Shown here: positions 1-6,715 of the stretch, in pieces
Numbering within the stretch: the first letter of the stretch is position 1
How the letters are laid out: every line of letters starts with the position of its first letter
NCBI GenBank assembly: GCA_009692395.1
Contig: SHZG01000098.1
Span: 1 to 8,607 of the forward strand
DNA from: Methylococcales bacterium
GTDB taxonomy: Bacteria > Pseudomonadota > Gammaproteobacteria > Methylococcales > Methylomonadaceae
Direction: 5' to 3'
Length of the DNA: 8,607 bases
Program-made: the position numbers and the translations under genes
The notes under the pieces: generated by a model
The model's input: the letters and a program-made list of their open reading frames with translations, nothing else
Databases searched by the model: none
Told to the model about the DNA's origin: nothing

Positions 1-75
1 CGTTGCATTGCGTCCTGACTTGCCAATCTGGTTACTTTTACAGAATGGACAGGTGATTTCTTGGTAGCAGCTCAT
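1..75 (-). CDS. insA: IS1-family InsA-like protein, N-terminal 25 codons (partial at window edge)
   Basis: Reading leftwards from an ATG at 73-75, the 25 visible codons give MSCYQEITCPFC followed by KSNQIGKSGRNAT. The CPxC pair and the 'K-G-R-N' stretch after it match the start of IS1 InsA, a small zinc-finger DNA-binding protein that binds the element's ends and represses transposition. In IS1 a programmed frameshift then joins InsA to InsB to make the transposase. The start lies 55 bp inside the terminal repeat, a normal distance for IS1-type elements. Only the first half of the zinc finger is visible, so intactness cannot be judged. Confidence 0.8.
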   Translation of the reverse strand, partial: MSCYQEITCPFCKSNQIGKSGRNAT

Positions 76-129
76 AAGGTCTTTTCGGTAAGTGTGATTT
101 TATTCTGCCCGTGATTTTAATCTATCATC

Positions 130-148
130 ACAGATTTAACCCACTACC
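130..148 (-). repeat. IS1-like terminal inverted repeat (IRL)
   Basis: On the minus strand this reads GGTAGTGGGTTAAATCTGT, starting at the outer edge (148). It matches the plus-strand sequence at 8463-8481 at all 19 positions. The bases further in resemble each other only partly, as expected for an imperfect inverted repeat longer than the perfect core. The GG-initial end sits at the junction with the chromosomal flank. Confidence 0.85.
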
Positions 149-149
149 A

Positions 150-257
150 TTCTTTGATAATAACGAACGGTTTTTAGCCTTGGGTTTAAAAAATTTATTA
201 TGCGAAGAAGCAGGGATGATTAAGTTTCGGGCGTGTTATCTATTGAACTGTGCATAA
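150..257 (+). pseudogene. Possible remnant of a gene cut by the IS (35 codons plus stop)
   Basis: Immediately beside the IS terminus an open frame runs to a TAA at 255-257. It begins FFDNNERFLALGLKNLL and continues CEEAGMIKFRACYLLNCA. It has no plausible start of its own and stays open back into the IS. Its composition looks protein-like. The 'D-N-N-x-x-F-x-x-G-L-x-x-L-L' pattern is reminiscent of the first helix of NarL/RcsB-type response-regulator receiver domains, where the segment follows the first beta strand. If so, the IS removed the start of the gene and the rest has been lost or frameshifted. The stretch is too short to be sure it was ever translated, and it could be chance in AT-rich DNA. 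Confidence 0.25.
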
Positions 258-332
258 ATTCTAGTGAAAATCGGTATTTCTCGGCAATTTTCTAAGCCAT
301 AAAATGACAAATTTTATCGGTTAATGATAACA

Positions 333-361
333 TTAGCACTTGTTTTTGTTCAATTTATACT
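333..361 (+). promoter_or_regulatory. Probable sigma-70 promoter of nhaD
   Basis: A TTAGCA box (333-338) and a TATACT box (356-361) are separated by 17 bp, a good match to the sigma-70 consensus (4/6 and 5/6). Transcription would begin near 368, giving a leader of only ~17 bases that holds the Shine-Dalgarno sequence (AGGGGG, 374-379) five bases before the TTG start. Bases 258-332 upstream are AT-rich and show no other clear element. Confidence 0.5.
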
Positions 362-384
362 ATTAGAAGAGTGAGGGGGATGTT

Positions 385-1746
385 TTGGTACGGTTTTTAT
401 TTATTGCGTGCGCACTGTTGTTGATGCCTAGTTTTGCATCGGCAGCGGAGTTTCATAATTTAGGGCTAACAGGGACGGAGCGCGGTATTTACAGCGTACT
501 GATTTTTGTTATTGCTTATGGCTTTGTTATGACGGAAGAATTTACGCATATGCGTAAATCGAAGCCCGTTATTCTTGCCGCAGGTATTATTTGGGGTCAC
601 GCCGCCATTTTAGCATCTTCAGCAGGCGTTCCTACTGAAGAAATGCACAAAGTATTTGAACATAACTTAACGGAATACGCTGAGTTAATGTTGTTCTTGT
701 TAGTTGCGATGACTTACATCAATTCAATGGCAGAGCGTAATGTATTTGAAGCTTTGCGTTCGTGGTTAGTTAGAAAACAATTCGGCTATCGCAAATTGTT
801 TTTGATTACTGGCATTATTACGTTTTTCTTGTCAGCGGTTGCTGATAACTTAACAGCGGCTTTATTGGTCGGTGCGGTGGTTATGGCGGTTGGTGCTGAT
901 AATCCAAAATTTGTTAGCATTGGTTTTGTTAATTTAGTGGTTGCTGCTAATGCGGGTGGTGCATTCTGTCCGTTTGGTGACATCACGACCTTGATGGTTT
1001 GGCAAGCAGGTTATGCTGAATTTTTCGACTTCTTCAAATTGTTTATTCCTTCATTGGTTAACTACGCAGTCCCTGCGGCAGTGATGTATTTTGCTGTGCC
1101 TGATGAGCAACCGCTGGCTTCTGATGAAGCAGCTGTGCAGTTAAAACCCGGTGCGCTAATCATTTGCGGACTGTTTTTATTGACTATCTGTACCGCTGTG
1201 AGCTTTAAACAAGTATTACATTTACCACCGTTTATGGGCATGATGACAGGCTTGTCGGTGTTAATGCTCTATGGTTACTATATCAAAGTAAAATTCCGTG
1301 TTGAAGGCGAAGAAGGTTTTGATATTTTCAATAAAGTGCGTCATGCAGAATGGGATACCTTGTTATTCTTCTTCGGCGTGGTATTTGCGGTTGGTGGTTT
1401 AGGTTACATCGGTTACTTGGAATTGTTATCAGCGGGTATGTACGATGGCTTAGGCCCCACGACTGCCAACATTTTAGTGGGTATCATTTCTGCGATTGTT
1501 GATAATATTCCTGTGATGTTTGCCGTATTAAACATGAATGTAGACATGGATTTATATCAATGGCTATTAGTGACTTTAACAGCGGGCGTGGGTGGTTCAT
1601 TACTGTCTGTCGGTTCTGCTGCGGGTGTTGCTTTAATGGGTGCATCCAATCACAAATACACGTTCTTCAGTCATCTAAAATGGACTCCAGCGATTGCGGC
1701 AGGCTATGCTGCTAGTATCGTCGCCCATTATTTAGTGAACGGTTAA
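385..1746 (+). CDS. nhaD: NhaD-type Na+/H+ antiporter
   Basis: A 453-residue inner-membrane antiporter that exports Na+ (or Li+) in exchange for H+, supporting salt tolerance and pH homeostasis. It belongs to the NhaD family in the ion-transporter superfamily. Residues 1-20 form a hydrophobic, signal-like N-terminus ending ASA, followed by about a dozen membrane segments. Two related half-motifs, AVADNLTAA (151-159) and AIVDNIPVM (370-378), carry the conserved aspartates D154 and D373 on re-entrant or broken helices. GGAFCPFGDITTLMVW (191-206) and SVGSAAGVALMGAS (408-421) are the other family hallmarks. The start is TTG at 385: AGGGGG lies five bases upstream, an in-frame stop sits at 364-366, and the next in-frame ATG (424) would cut into the signal region. 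An ATG at 380 is out of frame. The gene is monocistronic and convergent with anmK. Family assignment is confident; the ion preference is inferred. Confidence 0.93.
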   Translation: MVRFLFIACALLLMPSFASAAEFHNLGLTGTERGIYSVLIFVIAYGFVMTEEFTHMRKSKPVILAAGIIWGHAAILASSAGVPTEEMHKVFEHNLTEYAELMLFLLVAMTYINSMAERNVFEALRSWLVRKQFGYRKLFLITGIITFFLSAVADNLTAALLVGAVVMAVGADNPKFVSIGFVNLVVAANAGGAFCPFGDITTLMVWQAGYAEFFDFFKLFIPSLVNYAVPAAVMYFAVPDEQPLASDEAAVQLKPGALIICGLFLLTICTAVSFKQVLHLPPFMGMMTGLSVLMLYGYYIKVKFRVEGEEGFDIFNKVRHAEWDTLLFFFGVVFAVGGLGYIGYLELLSAGMYDGLGPTTANILVGIISAIVDNIPVMFAVLNMNVDMDLYQWLLVTLTAGVGGSLLSVGSAAGVALMGASNHKYTFFSHLKWTPAIAAGYAASIVAHYLVNG

Positions 1747-1760
1747 TCGTGGTTTTGTTT

Positions 1761-1781
1761 CACCGCACAGTCTGTGCGGTG
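1761..1781 (+). other. Perfect 9-bp hairpin just after nhaD
   Basis: CACCGCACA (1761-1769) and TGTGCGGTG (1773-1781) form a perfect 9-bp stem with a 3-base loop, 15 bp beyond the nhaD stop. No T-tract follows, so it is unlikely to terminate by itself. It probably protects the 3' end of the transcript or assists the terminator directly after it. Confidence 0.55.
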
Positions 1782-1789
1782 TTGCTAAT

Positions 1790-1829
1790 AAAAAGGTCGA
1801 TAACCACGTTGGTGGTATCGACCTTTTTT
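1790..1829. terminator. Bidirectional rho-independent terminator between nhaD and anmK
   Basis: GGTCGATAACCAC (1795-1807) pairs with GTGGTATCGACC (1812-1823) around a 4-base loop with one bulged A. Five A's precede the stem and six T's follow it, so it works as an intrinsic terminator on both strands. This fits its position between two converging transcripts: nhaD ends at 1746 and anmK ends at 1868. Confidence 0.88.
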
Positions 1830-1867
1830 ATTGCCCAGAATAATGGCATGAATATATGGGTAGCGGG

Positions 1868-2977
1868 TTATTTACCTTGATAAATACTACCCAGCACAAC
1901 GTTACGACTCGCACCTGTGACTTCTTTTAGATTGCCCGTGAGATTGTTTAAGGTCTGTCTGGCTAACCACGCAAAGGCAACGGCTTCAACGTGGTCTGGG
2001 TGAATGCCATGCAGTTCGGTGGAACTGACAGGGCAGGTGAGATTTTGTTCAATCAGTTGTAGCAAATAGTCGTTATGAATACCGCCGCCACACATTAATA
2101 CTTGTTCGGTGTCAGGTGCGTATTTTTTTATCGCATCAGTGATAGTGGTGGCGGTCAAATAGCATAAACTAGCTTGAATATCTTCGGCAGGGTAATCAGT
2201 CACGTTGATATTTTGATGCAGCCAATCCAATGAAAAGTATTCTTTGCCTGTGCTTTTAGCAGGGTCGAGTTGAAAATAGGGGTCTTTTTTGAGTTGCTTG
2301 ACTAGCGCGTGATTGATGTTGCCCGATTTTGCCCACGCACCGTGTGCGTCATAATTAAGACTGCGGTGTTTTTGTATCCATTGATCCATCAGAATATTGC
2401 CCGCCCCCGTGTCAAAACCGATGACCGCTTCTGAGGGTGTACTAGACAGGATGGTAATATTGGCAATGCCGCCGATATTCACGACGCAACGGTGTTCCTG
2501 CGGATGGCTAAAAACGGCTTGATGAAAGGCTGGGACTAACGGCGCACCTTGTCCACCTGCGGCAATGTCTCTGCGTCGAAAATCGGCAACTGTGGTGATG
2601 CCCGATTTTTCGGCGATAATGTTAGGGTCGCCGATTTGCAGAGAAAAGGGCAACGTCGTATTAGGATCATGATAAATAGTTTGCCCATGACTGCCGATGG
2701 CTTGAATGGCAGTCGCTGGGATGTTGGCTTTTGCTAATAAAGTCTCAATGATTTGAGCAAATAATAGCCCTAACTGGGTATCCATTGCACCGTAGTCTTT
2801 TAAAGAAATTAGGGCGTTAGCGTCACTAAGTTGTTCGATTTTATTTTTTAAATCAGCGGGAAATGGCTGATATTCAAATTCAATCAGCTGCACGCCGTTG
2901 TTTTTAAATTCAACCAATGCGGCATCAATGCCATCGAGACTAGTGCCAGACATGAGTCCAATATAGAGTTCAGTCAT
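1868..2977 (-). CDS. anmK: Anhydro-N-acetylmuramic acid kinase
   Basis: A cytoplasmic 369-residue kinase, the same length as I recall for E. coli AnmK. It opens the 1,6-anhydro ring of anhydro-MurNAc and phosphorylates it with ATP to give MurNAc-6-phosphate, a step of murein recycling. Visible motifs: YIGLMSGTSLDGIDAALVEF (5-24), the N-terminal phosphate-binding loop; GSHGQTIYH (95-103); GDPN (116-119); VNIGGIANIT (166-175); GFDTGAGNILMDQW (187-200); and CGGGIHN (296-302). D189 in GFDTG probably corresponds to the catalytic aspartate. The family usually has GFDTGPGN or similar, so A192 replaces a common proline. The start ATG (2975-2977) lies seven bases after the M23 gene's stop. No clear Shine-Dalgarno sequence is seen, so translation is probably coupled to the upstream gene. 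The transcript ends at the terminator at 1790-1829. Confidence 0.95.
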   Translation of the reverse strand: MTELYIGLMSGTSLDGIDAALVEFKNNGVQLIEFEYQPFPADLKNKIEQLSDANALISLKDYGAMDTQLGLLFAQIIETLLAKANIPATAIQAIGSHGQTIYHDPNTTLPFSLQIGDPNIIAEKSGITTVADFRRRDIAAGGQGAPLVPAFHQAVFSHPQEHRCVVNIGGIANITILSSTPSEAVIGFDTGAGNILMDQWIQKHRSLNYDAHGAWAKSGNINHALVKQLKKDPYFQLDPAKSTGKEYFSLDWLHQNINVTDYPAEDIQASLCYLTATTITDAIKKYAPDTEQVLMCGGGIHNDYLLQLIEQNLTCPVSSTELHGIHPDHVEAVAFAWLARQTLNNLTGNLKEVTGASRNVVLGSIYQGK

Positions 2978-2984
2978 ATCGATG

Positions 2985-4877
2985 CTATTGATTTTGTCTA
3001 GCCACGGTACTGACTTTGGCTTGGTTAAGTTGTGTTAGCACAGGAACTGTTTTTGAGTGAAAGTCTTCCCATATACCATTCGGTAGGCGCATTGCTTGTT
3101 TTGAATCCAATTTTTCTGGGTCGCGATGTTCACCATCAACTCGAAATTCGTAATGTAAATGTGGCCCTGTTGCTAGCCCTGATTGACCGACATAACCAAT
3201 GACATCCCCTTGTTTGACAGGTTCGCCATCTTGCAAGCCTTCTCTAAAATTGGAAAGATGGGCATAAGCGGTTTCATAATGTTCGCCGTGGGCAATAACA
3301 ATCATGCGCCCATACGCGCCTCTATTTTCATGAGAACGAATCACACCATCACCTGCGGCTTTGACAGGTGTACCTGTGCGAGCGGCATAATCAACACCTT
3401 TGTGGGCGCGGATTCTGTTGAGTATTGGGTGTTTGCGATGTGGATCAAAGTGAGAACTAACGCGAGCAAAATCAATCGGTGTGGTTAAAAACGCTTTGCG
3501 CGTGCTTCGACCATCAGGGGTGTAGTAACCCGTTACACCTTCTTTATCTTTATAGCGAATGGCAGTGTATTTTTTACCGCGATTAATAAATTCAGCGGCA
3601 ATGATTTGATGACTATCGCCTGTATTGCCTATTCCTGCTTCCTCATAAACCATGGTGAATTGATCGCCCTCTTGTAGGTTGTTAGCAAAATCAATATCCC
3701 ACGCGAAAACATCGGCAAGTTGTATCACCATCTCACCCGATAAGCCTGCTTTTTTACCTGATTCGGTTAAAGAAGCGTCTATAGTTCCATGCGCACTGGC
3801 GACTTGATGAGTCGTTTCACTGTTAGCCGCGTTATCAATAAAATTATTATTACGCGGGGCGACCGATGAACGAATACGCTTATTGTTGTTACTTGACGGA
3901 GTAAATAACGTATTAGTTTCGCTAGGCGCGGGTAACGGTGTTTCTTCTGTATCGTCAACACGCTCAATCGTTTGATAGGGCTTGTCGCCCTTATTGATTA
4001 AGGAGTGTACGCGATTATTAGCGATCGCCTGATTCGCTTGATTAGCTGATGTTGTGGGCGTAGCAATAAATGGATTGCTGGCTGGTGGCGAAGGGTCCTT
4101 ATTAGTTAGCTCTGGGGGGCTTGTTACTAATGGCTGCGGCGAAAAAAATAAATTATCCGATTGTGTCGGTGCAATGATATCTTCGACATTACCTTTGCCA
4201 TAAGTGTTATTCGACGGAATATTATCTGAGTTGGGTTGATTGGTTACGGATGAGTCAACGCTCTCATTGTTATTCATTATCGGCTGTCCATCCGTTTCTT
4301 CTACCGCAGTTGACGCGTCGCCTTCTTCATCTCCGTAAGACCCACTGCTAGTGCTATGAGATTTTGATTTACCATGTTTAGATTCTTTAGCCTCGCTGAG
4401 TTGTTGAGCTTTTGATTTGCCATGCTTAGCTTCTTTAGCCTCGGCAAGTTGTTGGGCTTTGGTTGTACCATGCTTAGCCTCTTTAGCCTCGGCAAGTTGC
4501 TGGGCTTTTGATTTACTGTGCTTTGAGTCTTTAGCGTCAGCAGGTTGCTGGGCTTTTGATTTACTGTGCTTTGAGTCTTTAGCGTCAGCAGGTTGTTGGG
4601 CTTTTGTTTTGCTGTGTTTTGAGTCTTTAGTGTCGCTAGGATGCTGAGTCTTGGCTTGGCTTGGTTTTTGTTTAGCTACTGTGTTAGCAACGGCTTTTTT
4701 CGGTGCTTGTGACTCTGGTTTCTTACTGCTAACTATATGTGCATTGGCTTTAGCGGGCTTAGCAGAACTAGACGGCTGCTTTTTAACGGTCGGCTGAGCG
4801 GCTTTAGCAAAGCTAGGCGTTGCTACAACAGTTAGACCTATCCCTATAAACAAAGAGACATAAAATTTATTTTTCAT
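2985..4877 (-). CDS. Secreted M23-family murein endopeptidase (MepM/OapA-like) with a repeat-rich N-terminal region
   Basis: A 630-residue exported zinc metallopeptidase predicted to cut peptide cross-links in murein. Residues 1-24 are a signal peptide (lysines, hydrophobic core, PSFA-KA). A Lys/Ala/Gln-rich stretch follows, then six 16-residue repeats (76-171), then a Ser/Asn/Pro/Thr-rich linker to ~360. The segment at ~365-465 (including LADVFAWDIDFANNLQEGDQF) resembles the OapA/LysM-like domain before the catalytic part of MepM proteins. The M23 domain covers ~470-595 with the full zinc and catalytic set: H492 and D496 in HKGVDY, H540 in YAHLS, and H573 and H575 in HLHYEF. The protein has no cysteine, as suits the periplasm. 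It is longer than E. coli MepM (about 440 residues) because of the repeats and linker. It lies upstream of anmK with a 7-bp gap, so both belong to a cell-wall turnover operon. The ATG at 4875-4877 is set by the signal peptide; no strong RBS is visible. Confidence 0.92.
   Translation of the reverse strand: MKNKFYVSLFIGIGLTVVATPSFAKAAQPTVKKQPSSSAKPAKANAHIVSSKKPESQAPKKAVANTVAKQKPSQAKTQHPSDTKDSKHSKTKAQQPADAKDSKHSKSKAQQPADAKDSKHSKSKAQQLAEAKEAKHGTTKAQQLAEAKEAKHGKSKAQQLSEAKESKHGKSKSHSTSSGSYGDEEGDASTAVEETDGQPIMNNNESVDSSVTNQPNSDNIPSNNTYGKGNVEDIIAPTQSDNLFFSPQPLVTSPPELTNKDPSPPASNPFIATPTTSANQANQAIANNRVHSLINKGDKPYQTIERVDDTEETPLPAPSETNTLFTPSSNNNKRIRSSVAPRNNNFIDNAANSETTHQVASAHGTIDASLTESGKKAGLSGEMVIQLADVFAWDIDFANNLQEGDQFTMVYEEAGIGNTGDSHQIIAAEFINRGKKYTAIRYKDKEGVTGYYTPDGRSTRKAFLTTPIDFARVSSHFDPHRKHPILNRIRAHKGVDYAARTGTPVKAAGDGVIRSHENRGAYGRMIVIAHGEHYETAYAHLSNFREGLQDGEPVKQGDVIGYVGQSGLATGPHLHYEFRVDGEHRDPEKLDSKQAMRLPNGIWEDFHSKTVPVLTQLNQAKVSTVARQNQ
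4365..4652 (-). repeat. Six tandem 48-bp repeats inside the M23 peptidase gene
   Basis: Six in-frame units of 48 bp encode residues 76-171. The consensus is K-A-Q-Q-[P/L]-[A/S]-[D/E]-A-K-[D/E]-[S/A]-K-H-[S/G]-K-[S/T]. Units 2 and 3 (4545-4592 and 4497-4544, within a few bases of phase) are identical over all 48 bp, so that duplication is recent or is being homogenised. Units 4 and 5 differ by a few bases. The encoded segment is highly charged, rich in K, H and A, and likely helical or disordered. It may act as a spacer or bind anionic wall polymers. Confidence 0.9.
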
Positions 4878-4938
4878 GAAATAGTAGCTAAGCGTTTGAA
4901 ATATATTGGAAAAGTAATGGGGACATTCTTACAGCGAC

Positions 4939-4968
4939 ATTTTAAGGTTTTTTTTTATGTTTTACCAA
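4939..4968 (-). promoter_or_regulatory. Candidate promoter of the M23-anmK operon
   Basis: Read on the minus strand, TTGGTA (4963-4968) and TAAAAT (4939-4944) are 18 bp apart, with a nine-A tract in the spacer. Both boxes match the sigma-70 consensus at 4-5 of 6 positions. Transcription would start ~55-60 bp before the M23 ATG. The AT-rich setting makes chance matches common, so this is only a candidate. Confidence 0.35.
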
Positions 4969-5054
4969 TTAATACGCACTGCGTAAATTTTCAGTGAGAT
5001 GTTTAAAATCTGATAAATATGTTCATAACTACCTGAATTATTGATAAAAAACCA

Positions 5055-5081
5055 TTGAAATTGAACGACGTGTTATACAAT
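5055..5081 (+). promoter_or_regulatory. Weak candidate promoter of nrdR-ribD
   Basis: TTGAAA (5055-5060) and TACAAT (5076-5081) match sigma-70 boxes, but the 15-bp spacer is short. A shifted TATACA (5074-5079) shortens it further. The 262-bp divergent region (4878-5139) holds no open frame, tRNA-like fold or NrdR-box pair that I could see. Before nrdR, AGAGAG (5123-5128) is a modest RBS, 11 bases from the ATG. Confidence 0.25.
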
Positions 5082-5139
5082 AATCAGTTAATAATTTAAC
5101 TGCCCATCATCGGCAATCTATTAGAGAGTGACTTAAGTT

Positions 5140-5592
5140 ATGCGATGTCCGTTTTGTACGGCACAAGATACGCGGGTTCTTGATTCTCGGCTGATCAATG
5201 AAGGCGACCAAGTGCGTCGTCGGCGCGAATGTAATGTGTGCAAAGAACGTTTCACTACCTTTGAAACCGTAGAGTTGGCTATACCATCGGTGATTAAGCG
5301 TAATGGTATCCGCGAGCCTTTTGAAGAAAAAAAACTCCGCTCAGGTATGTTAAAAGCATTGGAAAAACGCCCGGTGGACAGTAATGCGATTGAAGCCTCA
5401 CTTAATCGTATTAAAAAAGAATTAATGGATAGGGGGGAACGGGAAATATCTGCCAAAGAATTGGGGGAAAAAATTATGCAGGCATTAAGAACCTTAGATC
5501 ATGTCGCTTATGTCCGTTTTGCGTCTGTGTATCGCAGTTTTCAAGATGTCAGTGAATTTACTGACATGATTGAAGATTTACAAAAAAAATAA
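5140..5592 (+). CDS. nrdR: Transcriptional repressor NrdR
   Basis: A 150-residue cytoplasmic repressor of ribonucleotide reductase operons, at the family's usual length. An N-terminal zinc ribbon uses C3 and C6 (MRCPFC) and C31 and C34 (CNVC), with the basic, DNA-contacting stretch DQVRRRREC between them. An ATP-cone domain at ~49-139 begins PSVIKRNG-REPF and senses ATP/dATP. It is known in this family that the nucleotide-bound form represses nrd genes by binding paired NrdR boxes. The ATG at 5140 is fixed because the zinc-binding CPFC follows directly. The stop TAA shares its last A with the ribD start (TAATG), so the two genes are co-transcribed and probably translationally coupled. No ribonucleotide reductase gene lies in the window. 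Confidence 0.97.
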   Translation: MRCPFCTAQDTRVLDSRLINEGDQVRRRRECNVCKERFTTFETVELAIPSVIKRNGIREPFEEKKLRSGMLKALEKRPVDSNAIEASLNRIKKELMDRGEREISAKELGEKIMQALRTLDHVAYVRFASVYRSFQDVSEFTDMIEDLQKK

Positions 5593-6674
5593 TGACTGCC
5601 GCACAAGACGCGTTTTACATGGCAAGAGCCATACAATTGGCAAAGCAAGGACGTTATACCACCGCACCGAATCCTAATGTAGGCTGTGTTATCGTTAAAG
5701 ATGGGCAGATTATCGGTGAAGGCTGGCATAAAAAAGCGGGGCAAGGACACGCTGAAGTAGAAGCCTTAAAACAGCTGGATAATGCGCAAGGTGCGACTGC
5801 TTATGTCACTCTTGAACCGTGTAGTCATCACGGTAAAACCCCGCCCTGTTGTGACGCGCTGATTCGTGCAGGTATTCGCCGTGTCATCGCAGCAATGACT
5901 GATCCTAATCCTTTAGTCGCAGGTCAAGGACTTGCTAAACTGCAAGCCGCTGGTGTTGACGTGGTTTGCGGGGTATTAGCCGATGAGGCAGCTGCCTTAA
6001 ATCGCGGTTTTATTCAGCGCATGACTACAGGTCGCCCGTTTGTACGCAGTAAATTGGCGATGAGTTTGGATGGTCGTACCGCAATGGCATCGGGTGAAAG
6101 TCAGTGGATTACCTGTGCCGAATCCAGAACGGATGTGCATCGCTTAAGAGCGGAAAGTTCAGCGATTTTAACAGGCATCGGTACTGTATTAGCCGATGAC
6201 CCTTCTTTAACCGCGCGTGTTGATTTTGAAGTAGAGCAACCGTTGCGCGTGGTGTTGGACTCGCAATTACAAATGCCCCTCACGGCGAAAATGGCAACAC
6301 TGACAGGGCGTAGTATTATTTTGACCTGCTCAACTGACGCTGATAAACAACAACGCTTGCAACACGCAGGTTTTGAAGTTTATGTGTTGCCTGCATCACA
6401 AGTACGATTGGATTTGCTGGAAGTCATGACGTTTTTGGGTAACTTGCAAATTAATGACGTATTAGTAGAAGCAGGCGCGATACTCAACGGGTCGTTGCTC
6501 GAGCAAGGGTTAATTGATGAAACCATTATTTATATGGCAACCTGCGTCTTAGGCGATCAAGGACGCGGCTTGTTTCATTTACCCGCTTTACACACAATGG
6601 CGAATAAAAAGACCTTAAAGCTGCGTGATGTGCGGCAAGTTGGCACAGATTTAAAGTTCACATTGACAGCATAG
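5592..6674 (+). CDS. ribD: Bifunctional riboflavin biosynthesis protein RibD
   Basis: A 360-residue cytoplasmic enzyme that deaminates the pyrimidine product of GTP cyclohydrolase II and then reduces its ribosyl side chain with NADPH. The deaminase domain (~5-145) has the zinc site H53-A-E55 plus P76-C77 and C86 (in EPCSHHGKTPPCC), with E55 as proton shuttle, and the substrate motif APNPNVG (25-31). The reductase domain (~148-360) begins RPFVRSKLAMSLDGR (148-162) and has SQWIT (170-174), GIGTVLADDPSLT (195-207) and a late EAGAILNGSLL segment. Both domains look complete. The gene starts on the last base of the nrdR stop. nrdR-ribD adjacency is common in proteobacteria, and ribE, ribBA and ribH often follow; here they do not, as the next gene is an ABC-F gene after a hairpin-rich gap. 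No FMN riboswitch is visible upstream. Confidence 0.96.
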   Translation: MTAAQDAFYMARAIQLAKQGRYTTAPNPNVGCVIVKDGQIIGEGWHKKAGQGHAEVEALKQLDNAQGATAYVTLEPCSHHGKTPPCCDALIRAGIRRVIAAMTDPNPLVAGQGLAKLQAAGVDVVCGVLADEAAALNRGFIQRMTTGRPFVRSKLAMSLDGRTAMASGESQWITCAESRTDVHRLRAESSAILTGIGTVLADDPSLTARVDFEVEQPLRVVLDSQLQMPLTAKMATLTGRSIILTCSTDADKQQRLQHAGFEVYVLPASQVRLDLLEVMTFLGNLQINDVLVEAGAILNGSLLEQGLIDETIIYMATCVLGDQGRGLFHLPALHTMANKKTLKLRDVRQVGTDLKFTLTA

Positions 6675-6696
6675 GGGCAATCCCTTGTGGTTGCCC
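6675..6696 (+). terminator. Hairpin directly after ribD, possible weak terminator
   Basis: GGGCAATC (6675-6682) pairs with GGTTGCCC (6689-6696), with one G-T pair and a 6-base loop, beginning at the ribD stop. The T-rich stretch comes only ~13 bases later (6710-6716), so termination here would be weak or rho-assisted. It could also protect the 3' end of the nrdR-ribD mRNA. Confidence 0.35.
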
Positions 6697-6715
6697 TGAT
6701 ACTGCCCTGTTTTAT

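Larger units (their letters stand above)
1..148 (-). mobile_element. IS1-family insertion sequence, left partial copy (IRL end)
   Basis: This is the first ~148 bp of an IS1-family element that reads leftwards and leaves the window at base 1. Two things define it: a terminal inverted repeat at 130-148, and the start of an InsA-like zinc-finger protein just inside it (75 down to 1). The same 19-bp terminus recurs in inverted orientation at 8463-8481, where an InsB-like C-terminus follows. Both copies are therefore read on the minus strand, that is, as direct repeats. The far end and any target-site duplication lie outside the window. Confidence 0.85.

Noticed and set aside
786..986. Minus-strand 66-codon frame inside nhaD
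   Set aside because: Antisense shadow of a strongly conserved membrane protein region.
3183..3488. Plus-strand 101-codon frame opposite the M23 catalytic domain
   Set aside because: The opposite strand encodes the intact catalytic motifs; the frame has no recognisable domain or RBS.
4301..4495. Minus-strand 64-codon frame with repeated 'LKNLNMVNQ'-like units
   Set aside because: A shifted frame of the same tandem repeat; no plausible initiation signal.
4417..4647. Plus-strand 76-codon frame with repeated Cys/Leu/Ala-rich units opposite the M23 repeat array
   Set aside because: It is the reverse complement of the 48-bp repeats. Its periodicity is inherited from the real gene, and there is no RBS or independent support.
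4878..5139. Possible small RNA, tRNA or riboswitch in the M23-nrdR divergent region
   Set aside because: No cloverleaf, no strong stem followed by a T-tract, and no known riboswitch core seen; the region is AT-rich and fits two divergent promoters.
5140..6674. NrdR self-regulation or an FMN riboswitch controlling nrdR-ribD
   Set aside because: I could not find a pair of NrdR-box palindromes or the conserved FMN-aptamer segments upstream of 5140.
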